A DNA stretch of 64,000 nt from Streptomyces rimosus subsp. rimosus (lineage in GTDB: Bacteria > Actinomycetota > Actinomycetes > Streptomycetales > Streptomycetaceae): NCBI RefSeq assembly GCF_000720725.1, contig NZ_JOCQ01000040.1, positions 101,517 through 165,516 of the forward strand. The letters run 5' to 3'. Below, one piece after another: positions 55,016 to 63,949 of this stretch. Position 1 is the first letter of the stretch. Each line of letters starts with the position of its first letter. Position numbers and translations under genes: made by a program. Under the pieces are notes generated by a model. It made no database searches, was not told where the DNA came from, and saw only the letters and a program-made list of their open reading frames with translations.

Positions 55016-57153
55016 TACGCGGCCCTCCGGGTGGTGTGGTTGGTGCCCTGTCCGCGGACGTCGCGGACGAGCGCGGAGACGCTGTCCGCGCGCAGTTCGT
55101 CAAGGGTGACGGCGGTGCCCTGGAGGTCCCGGGCCAGCTCGCCCGCCAGACCCAGCCGTACGGGGCCCGCCTCGCAGTCCACGACCACCGAGGCGACGCC
55201 CTCGGCGCCCAGCAGCCGCGCCGCGCGGGAAGTGCGCACCAGCGGGTCGGGCCCGCCCGTGGACCGCCCGTCGGTGACGACCACCAGCAGCGGCCGGCGC
55301 GAGGCGTCCCGCAGCCGCTCCACGCGCAACACCTCATGGGCCTTGAGCAGCCCCGCGGCCAGCGGCGTCCGGCCGCCGGTGGGCAGCGACTCCAGCCGGG
55401 CCGCGCCCGCCTCGACCGACGAGGTGGGCGGCAGCGCCAGTTCGGCCGCGGAGCCGCGGAAGGTGATCATGCCGATCTTGTCGCGCCGCTGGTACGCGTC
55501 GAGCAGCAGCGACAGCACCGCACCCTTGACCGCGCTCATCCGCTTGCGCGCCGCCATCGAACCGGACGCGTCCACCACGAACAGCACGAGGTTTCCCTCG
55601 CGGCCCTCGCGCACCGCCTCCCGCAGATCGTCACGGCGGACGACCAGCCCGGGGCCGCTGCGCCCGCGCGCCACCTGGTGCGGCGCCGCGGCCTGCACGG
55701 TCGCGGCGAGGTGCAGCTTGGTCAGGGTGCCCTGCGGGCGGCGGGCGCCGGTGGTCCGGCCGTGTGCCGTACGGGCGCGGGAACGGCGGCCGTCCGCGCC
55801 TTCGCCGAGTCCCGGTACGTCGAGCCGCCGGGTACGGAACGGATCGCCCGCTTTGACGGCGGCTTTTTCGCCGCCTCCACCGGGGGCGTCCTCTTCCGGG
55901 CCGTTGGACTGCGCTTTCGGGTCGGCGGGGGCCGGGTCCGCTTCCGGGGCCTGGGGCTGTTCGGGCAGCTGCGGCTGGTCGTGCGGGGTCTGGTCGTGCG
56001 GGGACTGCGCGTCCTGGCCCTGCGGGCCGTCCGTACCGCCGTCACCGTCGCCGTCCTGCGGGGGCTGTCCGCCGCCCGGGCCGTCGGGGTCGTCCTCGGG
56101 GCCGCCGTCCGGCTCAGGGTCCGGCTCCGGGTCGTCGTCCGCGGCGAACTCCTCCAGCACCTGGTCGAGTTTGTCCTCGTCCAAGCCCGGCGCGTCGAAC
56201 GGGTTGCGGCGGCGCCGGTGGGGGAGCGCCAGCAGGGCGGCCTGCCGTACGTCCTCCTCGCGGACCTCCGTACGGCCCGCCCACGCGGCCAGCGCGCTCG
56301 CGGTGCGCGCCATCACGATGTCCGCGCGCATGCCGTCCACCTCGAACGCGGCGCAGACGGCGGCGATCTGACGCAGCACCGCGTCCCCGAGGACCACGTC
56401 CGGCAGCAGCGCCCGCGCGGCGGCGATCCGCTCCCGCAGCTCGCCCTCCTCGGCGGCCCAGCGCGCGGCGAAGCCCTCCGGGTCCGCGTCGTAGGCCAGG
56501 CGGCGCCGTACGACCTCGACCCGCTGGTCCGGCTCGCGGGACGCGGCGACCTCCACGGTCAGACCGAAGCGGTCCAGCAACTGCGGGCGCAGTTCGCCCT
56601 CTTCGGGGTTCATGGTGCCGACGAGCAGGAAGCGCGCCGCGTGCCGTACGGAGACGCCCTCGCGCTCCACGTAGGAGGCACCCATGGCGGCGGCATCGAG
56701 GAGCAGGTCCACGAGGTGGTCGTGGAGGAGGTTGACCTCGTCCACGTACAGGATGCCGCGGTGCGCGTCCGCCAGCAGGCCCGGCTCGAACGCCTTCACG
56801 CCCTCCGACAGGGCCCGTTCGATGTCCAGCGCGCCGACGAGGCGGTCCTCGGACGCGCCGACCGGCAGCTCGACCATGCGGGCCGGGCGCTCCTCGGAGC
56901 CGCCCGCCTCGTGCGGGCCGTCCGGGCACGCGGGGTCCGGCGCGGCGGGGTCGCAGGAGAAACGGCAGCCGGTGACGACGGGCACGTCCGGCATCAGCGC
57001 CGTCAGACCGCGCACGATCGTGGACTTCGCGGTGCCCTTCTCGCCGCGGACCAGCACCCCGCCGATGGCCGGCGAGATGGCGTTGAGCAGCAGGCTCAGC
57101 CGCATGTCGGACATGCCGACGACCGCGGTGAACGGGTAAGGGACCGATGCCAT
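55015..57153 (-). CDS. Putative cobaltochelatase / magnesium-chelatase-like I-D fusion
   Basis: A 712-aa protein. The AAA domain (1-330) has Walker A in VLVRGEKGTAKSTIVRG, Walker B in GILYVDEVNLLHDHLVDLLL and sensor LVGTMNPEEGELRPQLLDRF. A long acidic/Pro/Gln linker (about 345-455) leads to a vWA domain with the metal site LVLFVVDASGSMAARKRMSA. Such I-D fusions work with CobN-type subunits to insert cobalt. cobN itself is not in this operon. TAATG overlap with cobO. Confidence 0.88.
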   Translation of the reverse strand: MASVPYPFTAVVGMSDMRLSLLLNAISPAIGGVLVRGEKGTAKSTIVRGLTALMPDVPVVTGCRFSCDPAAPDPACPDGPHEAGGSEERPARMVELPVGASEDRLVGALDIERALSEGVKAFEPGLLADAHRGILYVDEVNLLHDHLVDLLLDAAAMGASYVEREGVSVRHAARFLLVGTMNPEEGELRPQLLDRFGLTVEVAASREPDQRVEVVRRRLAYDADPEGFAARWAAEEGELRERIAAARALLPDVVLGDAVLRQIAAVCAAFEVDGMRADIVMARTASALAAWAGRTEVREEDVRQAALLALPHRRRRNPFDAPGLDEDKLDQVLEEFAADDDPEPDPEPDGGPEDDPDGPGGGQPPQDGDGDGGTDGPQGQDAQSPHDQTPHDQPQLPEQPQAPEADPAPADPKAQSNGPEEDAPGGGGEKAAVKAGDPFRTRRLDVPGLGEGADGRRSRARTAHGRTTGARRPQGTLTKLHLAATVQAAAPHQVARGRSGPGLVVRRDDLREAVREGREGNLVLFVVDASGSMAARKRMSAVKGAVLSLLLDAYQRRDKIGMITFRGSAAELALPPTSSVEAGAARLESLPTGGRTPLAAGLLKAHEVLRVERLRDASRRPLLVVVTDGRSTGGPDPLVRTSRAARLLGAEGVASVVVDCEAGPVRLGLAGELARDLQGTAVTLDELRADSVSALVRDVRGQGTNHTTRRAA

Positions 57154-58772
57154 TAAGGAGTACCCCCTTCGAGGGACGTGCGATGTGCGGGCGGTGCGGC
57201 GGCCGCGCCGGGGGCGGCCGGGACGGGGGACGGCGGCGGTATCGGCGGCGCCCCCGGCGGCACGAACGGCAGCCCCGCCGGGACCCCGCCCTCGATGAGC
57301 CGCAGCAGCGCGTCCGTGTCCGCGTGCTCCTCGATCAGGTCGCCGAGCGCGTCGAGCTGGTCCTCGCGCAGCGCGGCGAAGCTGGTGTCCGGCGCCGGGA
57401 CGAACGCGCGGCCCGCGTCGGCGGCCACCCGCCGCAGGAACGCCCGCCGGAAACCGTCGCTCTCCAGGGAGCCGTGCCAGTGGGTGCCCCAGACGGCCCC
57501 GGACCGGCAGCCTGCCAGGAAGGGCTCCCCACCGTCGATCTCCGCCACGCCGTGGTGGATCTCGTATCCCTCGACCGGCTCGCCCAGCGCCTCGCCGGTC
57601 GGCCGGGCCAGCGTCTTGTCCGCCGCGAACCGTACGCGTACGGGCAGCAGCCCCAGCCCGTCCACCGTTCCGGCCTTCGACTCGACCTCGTCCTCGATCC
57701 GTTCGCCCAGCATCTGGAAGCCGCCGCAGATGCCGAGCACCGGGCGGCCCTCCGCCGCGCGCCGCCGCACCGCGTCCGCGATGCCGCGCTCGCGCAGCCA
57801 CTGGAGGGCGCGGACGGTGCCGCGGGTGCCGGGCAGCACCACCAGGTCGGCGTCGGCCAGCTCCTCGGGGCGGTCCACGAAGCGCACCACGACGCCCGGT
57901 TCGGCGGCGAGCGCGTCGACATCGGTGAAGTTCGACATCAGCGGTACGGCGGCCACCGCGACCCGCAGCACGTCGGCGCCGTGCGGCGGCGCCACGACGC
58001 TCTCGCGGACCGCGCCGCGCAGCGACACCCGGAGGCCGTCCTCCTCGTCGATGCCCAGGCCGTGCGCGAACGGCAGCACCCCGAGGGTGGGCCGCCCGCT
58101 CAGCTCCCGCAGCATCTCCAGACCGGGCTCCAGCAGCGTCACATCGCCCCGGAACTTGTTGACGAGATAGCCCGCGACCAGCGCCTGGTCCTCGCGGGAC
58201 AGCAGCGCCGTGGTGCCGAAGAACGAGGCGAACACCCCGCCCCGGTCGATGTCGCCGACCACCACGACCGGGATCCGGGCGGCGCGCGCGATGCCCATGT
58301 TCACGATGTCGGTGCGCCGCAGGTTGATCTCCGCGGGGCTGCCGGCGCCCTCGCAGATCACCGCGTCGTGCGTACGGCGCAGCTCCTGGAGGCAGTCCGT
58401 GACCGTACCGAGCAGCCGCTCCTGGCGCCCCGCGTGGTAGCCGCGCGCGCTCAGCTCGCCCACCGGCTTGCCCATCAGCACGACCTGGCTGCTGCGGTCA
58501 CTGCCCGGCTTCAGCAGTACGGGGTTCATCAGCGCGCTCGGCTCGACGCGCGCCGCCGCGGCCTGCATGGCCTGCGCCCGCCCGATCTCCGCGCCCTCGC
58601 GCGTCACGAACGAGTTCAGCGACATGTTCTGCGCCTTGAAGGGCGCCACCTTGACGCCCTTGCGGGCCAGCCACCGGCAGATGCCCGCCGTCACCACGCT
58701 CTTGCCCGCGTCGGACGTGGTGCCGGCCACCAGCAGCCCGCCGCCCAGCGGCGCCCCACCCGAACCGTTCAC
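57153..58772 (-). CDS. cobQ: Cobyric acid synthase
   Basis: A 539-aa protein with a GTG at 58772 after GCGAGGAGTGCCAG. N-terminal LLVAGTTSDAGKSVVTAGIC (P-loop-like), FKAQNMSLNSFVTREGAEIG, then VVVGDIDRGGVFASFFGTTA and the glutaminase part RPVLGICGGFQMLGERIEDE (catalytic Cys), with EGYEIHHGVAEI near the His. Amidates b, d, e and g side chains. Pro/Ala-rich C-terminal tail. TAATG overlap with the chelatase start. Confidence 0.93.
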   Translation of the reverse strand: MNGSGGAPLGGGLLVAGTTSDAGKSVVTAGICRWLARKGVKVAPFKAQNMSLNSFVTREGAEIGRAQAMQAAAARVEPSALMNPVLLKPGSDRSSQVVLMGKPVGELSARGYHAGRQERLLGTVTDCLQELRRTHDAVICEGAGSPAEINLRRTDIVNMGIARAARIPVVVVGDIDRGGVFASFFGTTALLSREDQALVAGYLVNKFRGDVTLLEPGLEMLRELSGRPTLGVLPFAHGLGIDEEDGLRVSLRGAVRESVVAPPHGADVLRVAVAAVPLMSNFTDVDALAAEPGVVVRFVDRPEELADADLVVLPGTRGTVRALQWLRERGIADAVRRRAAEGRPVLGICGGFQMLGERIEDEVESKAGTVDGLGLLPVRVRFAADKTLARPTGEALGEPVEGYEIHHGVAEIDGGEPFLAGCRSGAVWGTHWHGSLESDGFRRAFLRRVAADAGRAFVPAPDTSFAALREDQLDALGDLIEEHADTDALLRLIEGGVPAGLPFVPPGAPPIPPPSPVPAAPGAAAAPPAHRTSLEGGTP

Positions 58773-58806
58773 CTGGCACTCCTCGCCGTCCGCATGCTGC
58801 TGCCGT

Positions 58807-59790
58807 TCACTTGGCCGCCCTCCCGGTTGTACGGGACCGCCGTATCGCACCGGCCGCCAGGCGGCCCGTGACCGTGGCCGCCAGCGCCAGCGCGCTCACG
58901 CGGCGCGACAGCCGTACGGCCCGTTCGATGTCCGCCGCCGCGACGGGGCGGCCGGTGCCGCCGTTGAGCACCGGCCGGTGCTCGACCCGGCCGCCGTACG
59001 CCAGGGTGCCGCCCAGCCGTACGCCCAGCGCGCCCGCGAACGCCGCTTCCACCGGGCCCGCGTTGGGGCTCGGGTGGGACGCGCCGTCCTGCTGCCAGGC
59101 GCGCCACGCGCCCCGCCGGTCCGGGCCGGACAGGACCGCCAGGGCGGCGGTCAGCCGGGAGCCGGGGAAGCCGGCCACGTCGTCGAGGCGGGCCGAGGCC
59201 CACCCGAAGCGGCGGTAGCGCGGGGACTTGTGGCCCACCATCGCGTCCAGCGTGTTGACGGCACGGAACGCCAGCAGCCCCGGCACGCCCGCGACCGCGC
59301 CCCACACCAGGGCGCCGACCACCGCGTCCGAGGTGTTCTCGGCGACGGATTCGACCACCGCGCGCGCCATCTGCTGCCCGTCCAGGGCCTGCGGGTCGCG
59401 GCCGCACAGGTGCGGCAGGCGCTCGCGCGCCACGTCGAGGTCGCCCGCGGTGAGCGCCCCGCCGACGGCCCGCGCCTCGCGGCCCAGCGAGGTGCCGCCC
59501 AGGACGGCCCAGGTGGCGGCGGCGGTCAGCGCAACGGAGGCGGGGAAGGCGGCGGGGGAGCGGCGTACGGCGCGGTCGAGCAGCGCGGCGCCGGCGGCGG
59601 TGCCGCCCGCGAGCAGCGCGGTGTGCAGGGTCCCGCGTCCACGGTCGTCGCGCCACAGGCGGCGCTCCACGGCCGCCGCGGCCCGCCCGAAGGCGGCCAC
59701 CGGGTGGCCGCGCCGGGGATCGCCCACGGCCAGGTCGCCGAGGAAACCCAGGGCCGCGCCGCACGCGTAGCCGGCGTGTTCGGCACGCAT
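58807..59790 (-). CDS. cobD: Adenosylcobinamide-phosphate synthase
   Basis: A 327-aa membrane protein (CbiB/CobD family). GFLGDLAVGDPRRGHPVAAF near the start, VVESVAENTSDAVVGALVWG (family signature), FRAVNTLDAMVGHKSPRYRR and SHPSPNAGPVEAAFAGALGV. It attaches aminopropanol to the corrinoid. First gene of the cob operon; its ATG follows a 22-codon leader ORF by 4 nt. Confidence 0.93.
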   Translation of the reverse strand: MRAEHAGYACGAALGFLGDLAVGDPRRGHPVAAFGRAAAAVERRLWRDDRGRGTLHTALLAGGTAAGAALLDRAVRRSPAAFPASVALTAAATWAVLGGTSLGREARAVGGALTAGDLDVARERLPHLCGRDPQALDGQQMARAVVESVAENTSDAVVGALVWGAVAGVPGLLAFRAVNTLDAMVGHKSPRYRRFGWASARLDDVAGFPGSRLTAALAVLSGPDRRGAWRAWQQDGASHPSPNAGPVEAAFAGALGVRLGGTLAYGGRVEHRPVLNGGTGRPVAAADIERAVRLSRRVSALALAATVTGRLAAGAIRRSRTTGRAAK

Positions 59791-59794
59791 CGGA

Positions 59795-59863
59795 TCAGAC
59801 CGCCGTCGCGCCTCGGAGGGGCAGCGGGGTACGTCCAGCAGGTCTCGAACTGCGGCCGGGCAT
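59795..59863 (-). CDS. 22-codon leader ORF upstream of cobD
   Basis: ATG at 59863 follows AGTGAGGACCTACCGCC, a good ribosome-binding site. The peptide is MPGRSSRPAGRTPLPLRGAT followed by AV. Its TGA (59,795-59,797) is 4 nt before the cobD ATG, which itself has no convincing ribosome-binding site. This suggests cobD is translated by coupling to the leader. Confidence 0.5.
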   Translation of the reverse strand: MPGRSSRPAGRTPLPLRGATAV

Positions 59864-59908
59864 GGCGGTAGGTCCTCACTCAGGGTCCGCGCCCTGGTTC
59901 GACGGATA

Positions 59909-60075
59909 CGGCGACGAGAGTCTCCTGGCTCCCCGGATCGGCGCTTCCCCCGGCCTTCCAGTCCGTACGGAACCCGCGTCCCGGACGCGGACCGTGGCCC
60001 TTGATGGAGGAGCGCTCCCCGGTGACAGTGGCGGGACCGCGCCGGATTCTCACCGGACTTCCTCATCTGTCGCCG
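59909..60075 (-). ncRNA. Cobalamin riboswitch
   Basis: On the - strand the conserved core GAAGTCCGGTGAGAATCCGG, then CGGTCCCGCCACTGT, and the B12 box GAGCCAGGAGACTC are present. Ends CGGCGAC (60,069-60,075) and GTCGCCG (59,909-59,915) form the closing stem P1. It lies directly upstream of the leader ORF and cobD and would lower cob expression when adenosylcobalamin is plentiful. The expression platform probably acts on translation, since no terminator is seen. Confidence 0.93.
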
Positions 60076-60249
60076 ATTGGCTCCGGCAGTCCACCACGCT
60101 CCGCGAAGCCCGTCAACTCGCGCTTGACCTGCGGCGCGGGGGCGTGCTGACGGCTGTGTCCAAGGACACAGAGCCGGTGCCCGGCGCCGGGCGGACGGGG
60201 CACCCCGGTCGCCCTGGTATACGACGACGGGGCGCCGTGCCGGTGCCGG
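60076..60249. other. Promoter region of the cob operon
   Basis: About 170 bp between the riboswitch and the end of the small membrane protein gene. It must contain the cob promoter (- strand). GTTGACGGGCTTC near 60,113 could supply a -35 element, but no convincing -10 partner is visible. Confidence 0.4.
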
Positions 60250-60486
60250 TCAGGCGGCGACGATCAGGTAGATGCCGTACGCCACGGCCGCCGCGCACAG
60301 CGCGAAGCAGGCGTACGCACCGGCCCGAGCCGCCCCGCCGGGACCGGCGGCGGCCACCGCCTCGCCCTCCTGGTGCGGCTTGCGGGACGTGCCGACGATG
60401 CCGAGGGTGAACAGGCCCACGATGCCGACCGTCACGACCAGCGTGACGCCGAAGACCTGGCCGAGCGCTGCCCAGTCGATGCTCAT
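60250..60486 (-). CDS. Small two-helix membrane protein next to pit
   Basis: A 78-aa protein with two membrane segments (GVTLVVTVGIVGLFTLGIV and AGAYACFALCAAAVAYGIYL) joined by a charged loop (SRKPHQEGEA). It follows the pit transporter closely and probably shares its transcript. Function unknown. Confidence 0.75.
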   Translation of the reverse strand: MSIDWAALGQVFGVTLVVTVGIVGLFTLGIVGTSRKPHQEGEAVAAAGPGGAARAGAYACFALCAAAVAYGIYLIVAA

Positions 60487-60561
60487 TGCGTTCTCGTTCC
60501 TTCGTGGAAGCCGGGGAGGCCGGGGGAGCCGGGGTAGGCGTGGGGGCCGTACGGTGCCGGG

Positions 60562-61935
60562 TCAGCCGGCGGCCGAGCCGGCCTTGGCGCGGCGCTTGGT
60601 CCCGTGCTTCTCGTGCGTTCCGTGTGTTCCGTGCGGGTGGGCGGCCACGGGATCGGCGGTCACCGGGTCGGCGATCACCGGGGCCGCGCCGACCGGGTCG
60701 GTGAGCCGGGCCTCGGCCATCGCGGGCGCGGGGATCGCGGGGGCCGTCGCGGGCTCGGTGGCGACCGGGCCGGCGGGCGGCGGGGCGACGGCCTGGAGGG
60801 CGGCGGTGACGACACCGGCGGGCTCCGCCGCCGGACCCTCGTTGACGTTGCTGTGGTCCACCGGCTTGCGCCGGGAGAGCATCCAGATCACGCCGCAGAC
60901 GGCGAGCGCCAGCACGGCGACGGCCGCGATGCCCCAGTCGCCCTGGTCCGCCAGCAGCGCGGCGCCCGCCGCGACCAGCCCGGCGGCCGGCAGCGTCAGG
61001 ACCCAGGCGGCGGCCATCCGGCCCGCCGTGGACCAGCGCACCACGCCGCCCTTGCGGCCCAGCCCGGAGCCCATGACGGAGCCGGAGCAGACCTGGGTGG
61101 TGGAGAGCGCGAAACCGAGGTGGGAGGAGGCCAGGATGGTGGCCGCCGCGCCGGTCTGGGCGGCGAAGCCCTGCGGCGGCTGGATGTCGGTGATGCCCTT
61201 GCCCATCGTGCGGATGATCCGCCAGCCGCCCAGGTATGTACCGAGCGCGATGGCCAGGCCCGCCGAGGCGATGACCCACAGCGGCGGGTCGGCGTGCGGC
61301 GCCACGACGCCGCCGGTGATCAGCGCGAGGGTGATCACGCCCATCGTCTTCTGGGCGTCGTTGGTGCCGTGGGCGAGGGAGACCAGCGCGGCCGAGGCGA
61401 TCTGCCCGGCGCGGTAGCCCTTGGCGGTGTCCTCCTCGGCACGGTCGCGGGCCAGCCGGTACGTCAGCCGGGTCGCGGCCATCGAGGCCAGGCCGGCCAC
61501 GATCGGCGCCGCGACGGCCGGGATGAGGACCTTCATGACCACGGCGTCGCCGTGCACGCCGTTCGTGCCGACGGACACCAGGGTCGCGCCGATCAGACCG
61601 CCGAAGAGGGCGTGCGAGGAACTGGAGGGGAGCCCGGCCAGCCAGGTGACGAGGTTCCAGACGATGGCGCCGACCAGTCCGGCGAAGATCACTTCTGGTC
61701 TGATGCCGGCGGTCTCGTCGATGATGCCGCCGGAGATGGTCTTGGCGACCTCCACGGACAGGAACGCGCCGAGCAGGTTGAGGGCCGCCGACATCGCCAC
61801 CGCTGCCTTGGGCTTGAGCGCCCCGGTGGAAATGGTGGTGGCCATGGCGTTGGCCGTGTCGTGGAAGCCGTTCGTAAAGTCGAACACCAAGGCCGTGACG
61901 ATCACGATCCCGATGAGAAGCGTGATGTGTTCCAT
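60562..61935 (-). CDS. pit: Low-affinity inorganic phosphate transporter
   Basis: A 457-aa PiT-family protein, ATG at 61935. Two signature repeats: FDFTNGFHDTANAMATTIST near the start and LVSLAHGTNDAQKTMGVITL in the second half. About ten helices. The C-terminal tail after LSRRKPVDHSNVNEG is long, Ala/Pro/Thr-rich and repetitive (VIADPVTADPVAAHP). Phosphate is taken up with protons. A PHO box lies 55-72 nt upstream. Confidence 0.92.
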   Translation of the reverse strand: MEHITLLIGIVIVTALVFDFTNGFHDTANAMATTISTGALKPKAAVAMSAALNLLGAFLSVEVAKTISGGIIDETAGIRPEVIFAGLVGAIVWNLVTWLAGLPSSSSHALFGGLIGATLVSVGTNGVHGDAVVMKVLIPAVAAPIVAGLASMAATRLTYRLARDRAEEDTAKGYRAGQIASAALVSLAHGTNDAQKTMGVITLALITGGVVAPHADPPLWVIASAGLAIALGTYLGGWRIIRTMGKGITDIQPPQGFAAQTGAAATILASSHLGFALSTTQVCSGSVMGSGLGRKGGVVRWSTAGRMAAAWVLTLPAAGLVAAGAALLADQGDWGIAAVAVLALAVCGVIWMLSRRKPVDHSNVNEGPAAEPAGVVTAALQAVAPPPAGPVATEPATAPAIPAPAMAEARLTDPVGAAPVIADPVTADPVAAHPHGTHGTHEKHGTKRRAKAGSAAG

Positions 61936-61989
61936 TCACCCAGGCAATCAGTTCGATGGTCAGTAACGCTCGGGACCGTACGGACGACG

Positions 61990-62007
61990 GGTGAACGGAA
62001 GGTGAAC
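61990..62007 (-). promoter_or_regulatory. PHO box (PhoP-binding site) upstream of pit
   Basis: Reading the - strand: GTTCACC-TTCC-GTTCACC, two perfect direct-repeat units with 11-nt spacing, exactly the Streptomyces PHO box consensus. It indicates PhoP control of phosphate transport by phosphate starvation. Confidence 0.88.
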
Positions 62008-62205
62008 TGGGCCGGGCGCCGCGGTGACGCCTCCGCAGGGGTAGCGCGGAGGCGCCCGAGGCGTCACGTGGACCCCGTACGCATCAGTACGGGAGCCCCG
62101 TGCGCCCCAGGCGTAGCGGGGCCGGGTGGCATATGCCCGGGGACCGGGCGCCCCGCGTCCCGACCCGTTCCGGTCCCGCGTCGCAGCTCCGTCCCGGTCC
62201 GTGTC

Positions 62206-63006
62206 TCAGCCCCGGGCGAAGCGCCGGAGCTGCGCGGCCGTGCCGTTCCACTTGTTCTGGTCGCCCGGCAGCGCGCCGTGGTTCGCGTACTGCCAGAAGC
62301 TCGGGTACGCCCAGCCGGCCGGCAGCTTCCCGGGCGTGCTGTGCCAGTTCGCCAGCCACAGCGGGTGGGTGGCGGCGAACGCCCGGCTGCCGCCGGTGCA
62401 GCCGTTCCACCACCGCGCCGTCGTGTAGATCACCGGGCGCCGCCCGGTCTGCCGCAGCACCTCGTTGCTGAACCCGCGGATCCACCGGACCAGCGCGGCG
62501 CCGCTCATCCCGAAGCACGCCTGCTGCGGGTGGTACGGGTTGTGCTCGATGTCGAGGGCCGGCGGCAGCGTCCGGCCGTCCGGCTTCCATCCGCCGCTGT
62601 GGCGCAGGAAGTGCCGGGCCTGCGCGGTACCGGAGGACGCGTTCGGCACCCCGAAGTGGTAGGCGCCGCGCAGTATCCCGGCCTTGCGCGCGCCGCGGTA
62701 CTGCCGGGAGAAGTGCGGATTGCGGTACCAGTCCGACTCGGTGGCCTTGACGTAGACGAACCGGCCGCCCTTCGCCCGTACGTCCCGCCAGTCGACCGCG
62801 CCCTGGTGGGAGGAGATGTCGTGGCCGAGCGGCTTGCCGGCGGCCTCGGCGGCGGGCGGCTCGGGCACGGCGGTGTACAGAACCGCGGTCAGCGCGCCGA
62901 GGGCGAGCGAGGCGGCGGTGAGACGGCGGCGTCTCGCGCGCGGCGGGTGCTGCGGGGCGCGCGGCGGGCGCGGCGCGTCGGGCTGGTGATCGTGGTCACG
63001 GGCCAT
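62206..63006 (-). CDS. GH25 lysozyme (muramidase), exported
   Basis: A 266-aa protein. A basic N-terminus and hydrophobic segment (LTAASLALGALTAVLYTAVP) suggest a signal sequence. GH25 domain: GHDISSHQGAVDWRDVRAKG, VYVKATESDWYRNPHFSRQY, LRGAYHFGV, ALDIEHNPY (catalytic Asp/Glu) and FWQYANHGALPG at the end. Cleaves peptidoglycan glycan strands, probably for remodelling. It is outside the prophage. Confidence 0.9.
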   Translation of the reverse strand: MARDHDHQPDAPRPPRAPQHPPRARRRRLTAASLALGALTAVLYTAVPEPPAAEAAGKPLGHDISSHQGAVDWRDVRAKGGRFVYVKATESDWYRNPHFSRQYRGARKAGILRGAYHFGVPNASSGTAQARHFLRHSGGWKPDGRTLPPALDIEHNPYHPQQACFGMSGAALVRWIRGFSNEVLRQTGRRPVIYTTARWWNGCTGGSRAFAATHPLWLANWHSTPGKLPAGWAYPSFWQYANHGALPGDQNKWNGTAAQLRRFARG

Positions 63007-63295
63007 GGTTCCCCCCGGATCTCCCCAGGATGACGGCACATACGGGAACTGCTGCGTGCAGGCATGGCTACGTGCATGACAAATCTCCGGAAGAGTACCG
63101 GGTGATCCGTACAAGGCGGTCGATGCTCGGTCAATCCCTCTCCAGGTGTCACCGGTCCGACATGGGGGATACCGGAAGGCGGGGGTCCGCCCCACGGCAC
63201 CGCGCCCGGCCCGTACGGTGTCGGCAGCCACCCGCGCACCACCCCCGCGCACGCCGCCGGGGCCGCGCCCGCACAGCACTCCGGAGGGCCCACGC

Positions 63296-63949
63296 ATGAC
63301 GGACCGGGAAGCCATCGAACGCGCCTGGGACGAGCTGGTCGCCACCGCCCGCCGCATGGTCGCCGACGGGCTGGTCGTCGGCACCTCCGGCAACGTCTCC
63401 GCGCGCGTCGGCGACCTCGTCCTGGTCACGCCCAGCGGCGTCCCCTACGACCGGCTCGGGCCCGGCGACCTCACCGCGGTCGGCCTCGACGGGCGCCCCG
63501 CCCGCGGCACGCTCCGGCCGACCAGCGAGCTGCCCATGCACCTGGCCGTCTACCGCGCCACCGGCGCCCGCGCCGTCGTGCACACCCACGCCGCACACGC
63601 CACCGCCGTCTCCACCCTCGTCACCGAACTCCCGCCGGTGCACTACATGACCGCGGCCCTCGGCGGCCCCGTCCGCGTCGCACCGTACGCCCTGTACGGC
63701 ACCGAAGAGTTGGCCGAGAACATGCTCGCCGCACTGCACGACCGCACCGGCTGCCTCCTGCGGAACCACGGCACCATCGTGTACGGCGACACCCTTGACG
63801 AGGCGTACGACCGCACCGCCCAGCTGGAGTGGATGTGCCGCGTCTGGCTCGCCGCCAGCTCGCTGCCCGGCCGCGAACCCGCCCTGCTGACGGCGGAACA
63901 GGTCGCCGCGGCCGGCGACCGGCTGCGCGGCTACGGGCAGCCCGGCTGA
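63296..63949 (+). CDS. Class II aldolase/adducin family protein (fuculose-phosphate aldolase-like)
   Basis: A 217-aa protein with an ATG after CCGGAGGGCCCACGC. GLVVGTSGNVSARVGDLVLV, TPSGVPYDRLGPGDLTAVGL, RPTSELPMHLAVYRATGARA and the zinc His pair in VVHTHAAHATAVSTLVTELP, with the later His in LLRNHGTIVYGD. Substrate likely a phosphorylated sugar; L-fuculose-1-phosphate-like specificity is inferred. Confidence 0.87.
   Translation: MTDREAIERAWDELVATARRMVADGLVVGTSGNVSARVGDLVLVTPSGVPYDRLGPGDLTAVGLDGRPARGTLRPTSELPMHLAVYRATGARAVVHTHAAHATAVSTLVTELPPVHYMTAALGGPVRVAPYALYGTEELAENMLAALHDRTGCLLRNHGTIVYGDTLDEAYDRTAQLEWMCRVWLAASSLPGREPALLTAEQVAAAGDRLRGYGQPG

Noticed and set aside
62206..63006. GH25 lysozyme as a second prophage endolysin
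   Set aside because: It lies 40 kb away among host genes, has its own export signal and no neighbouring phage genes.
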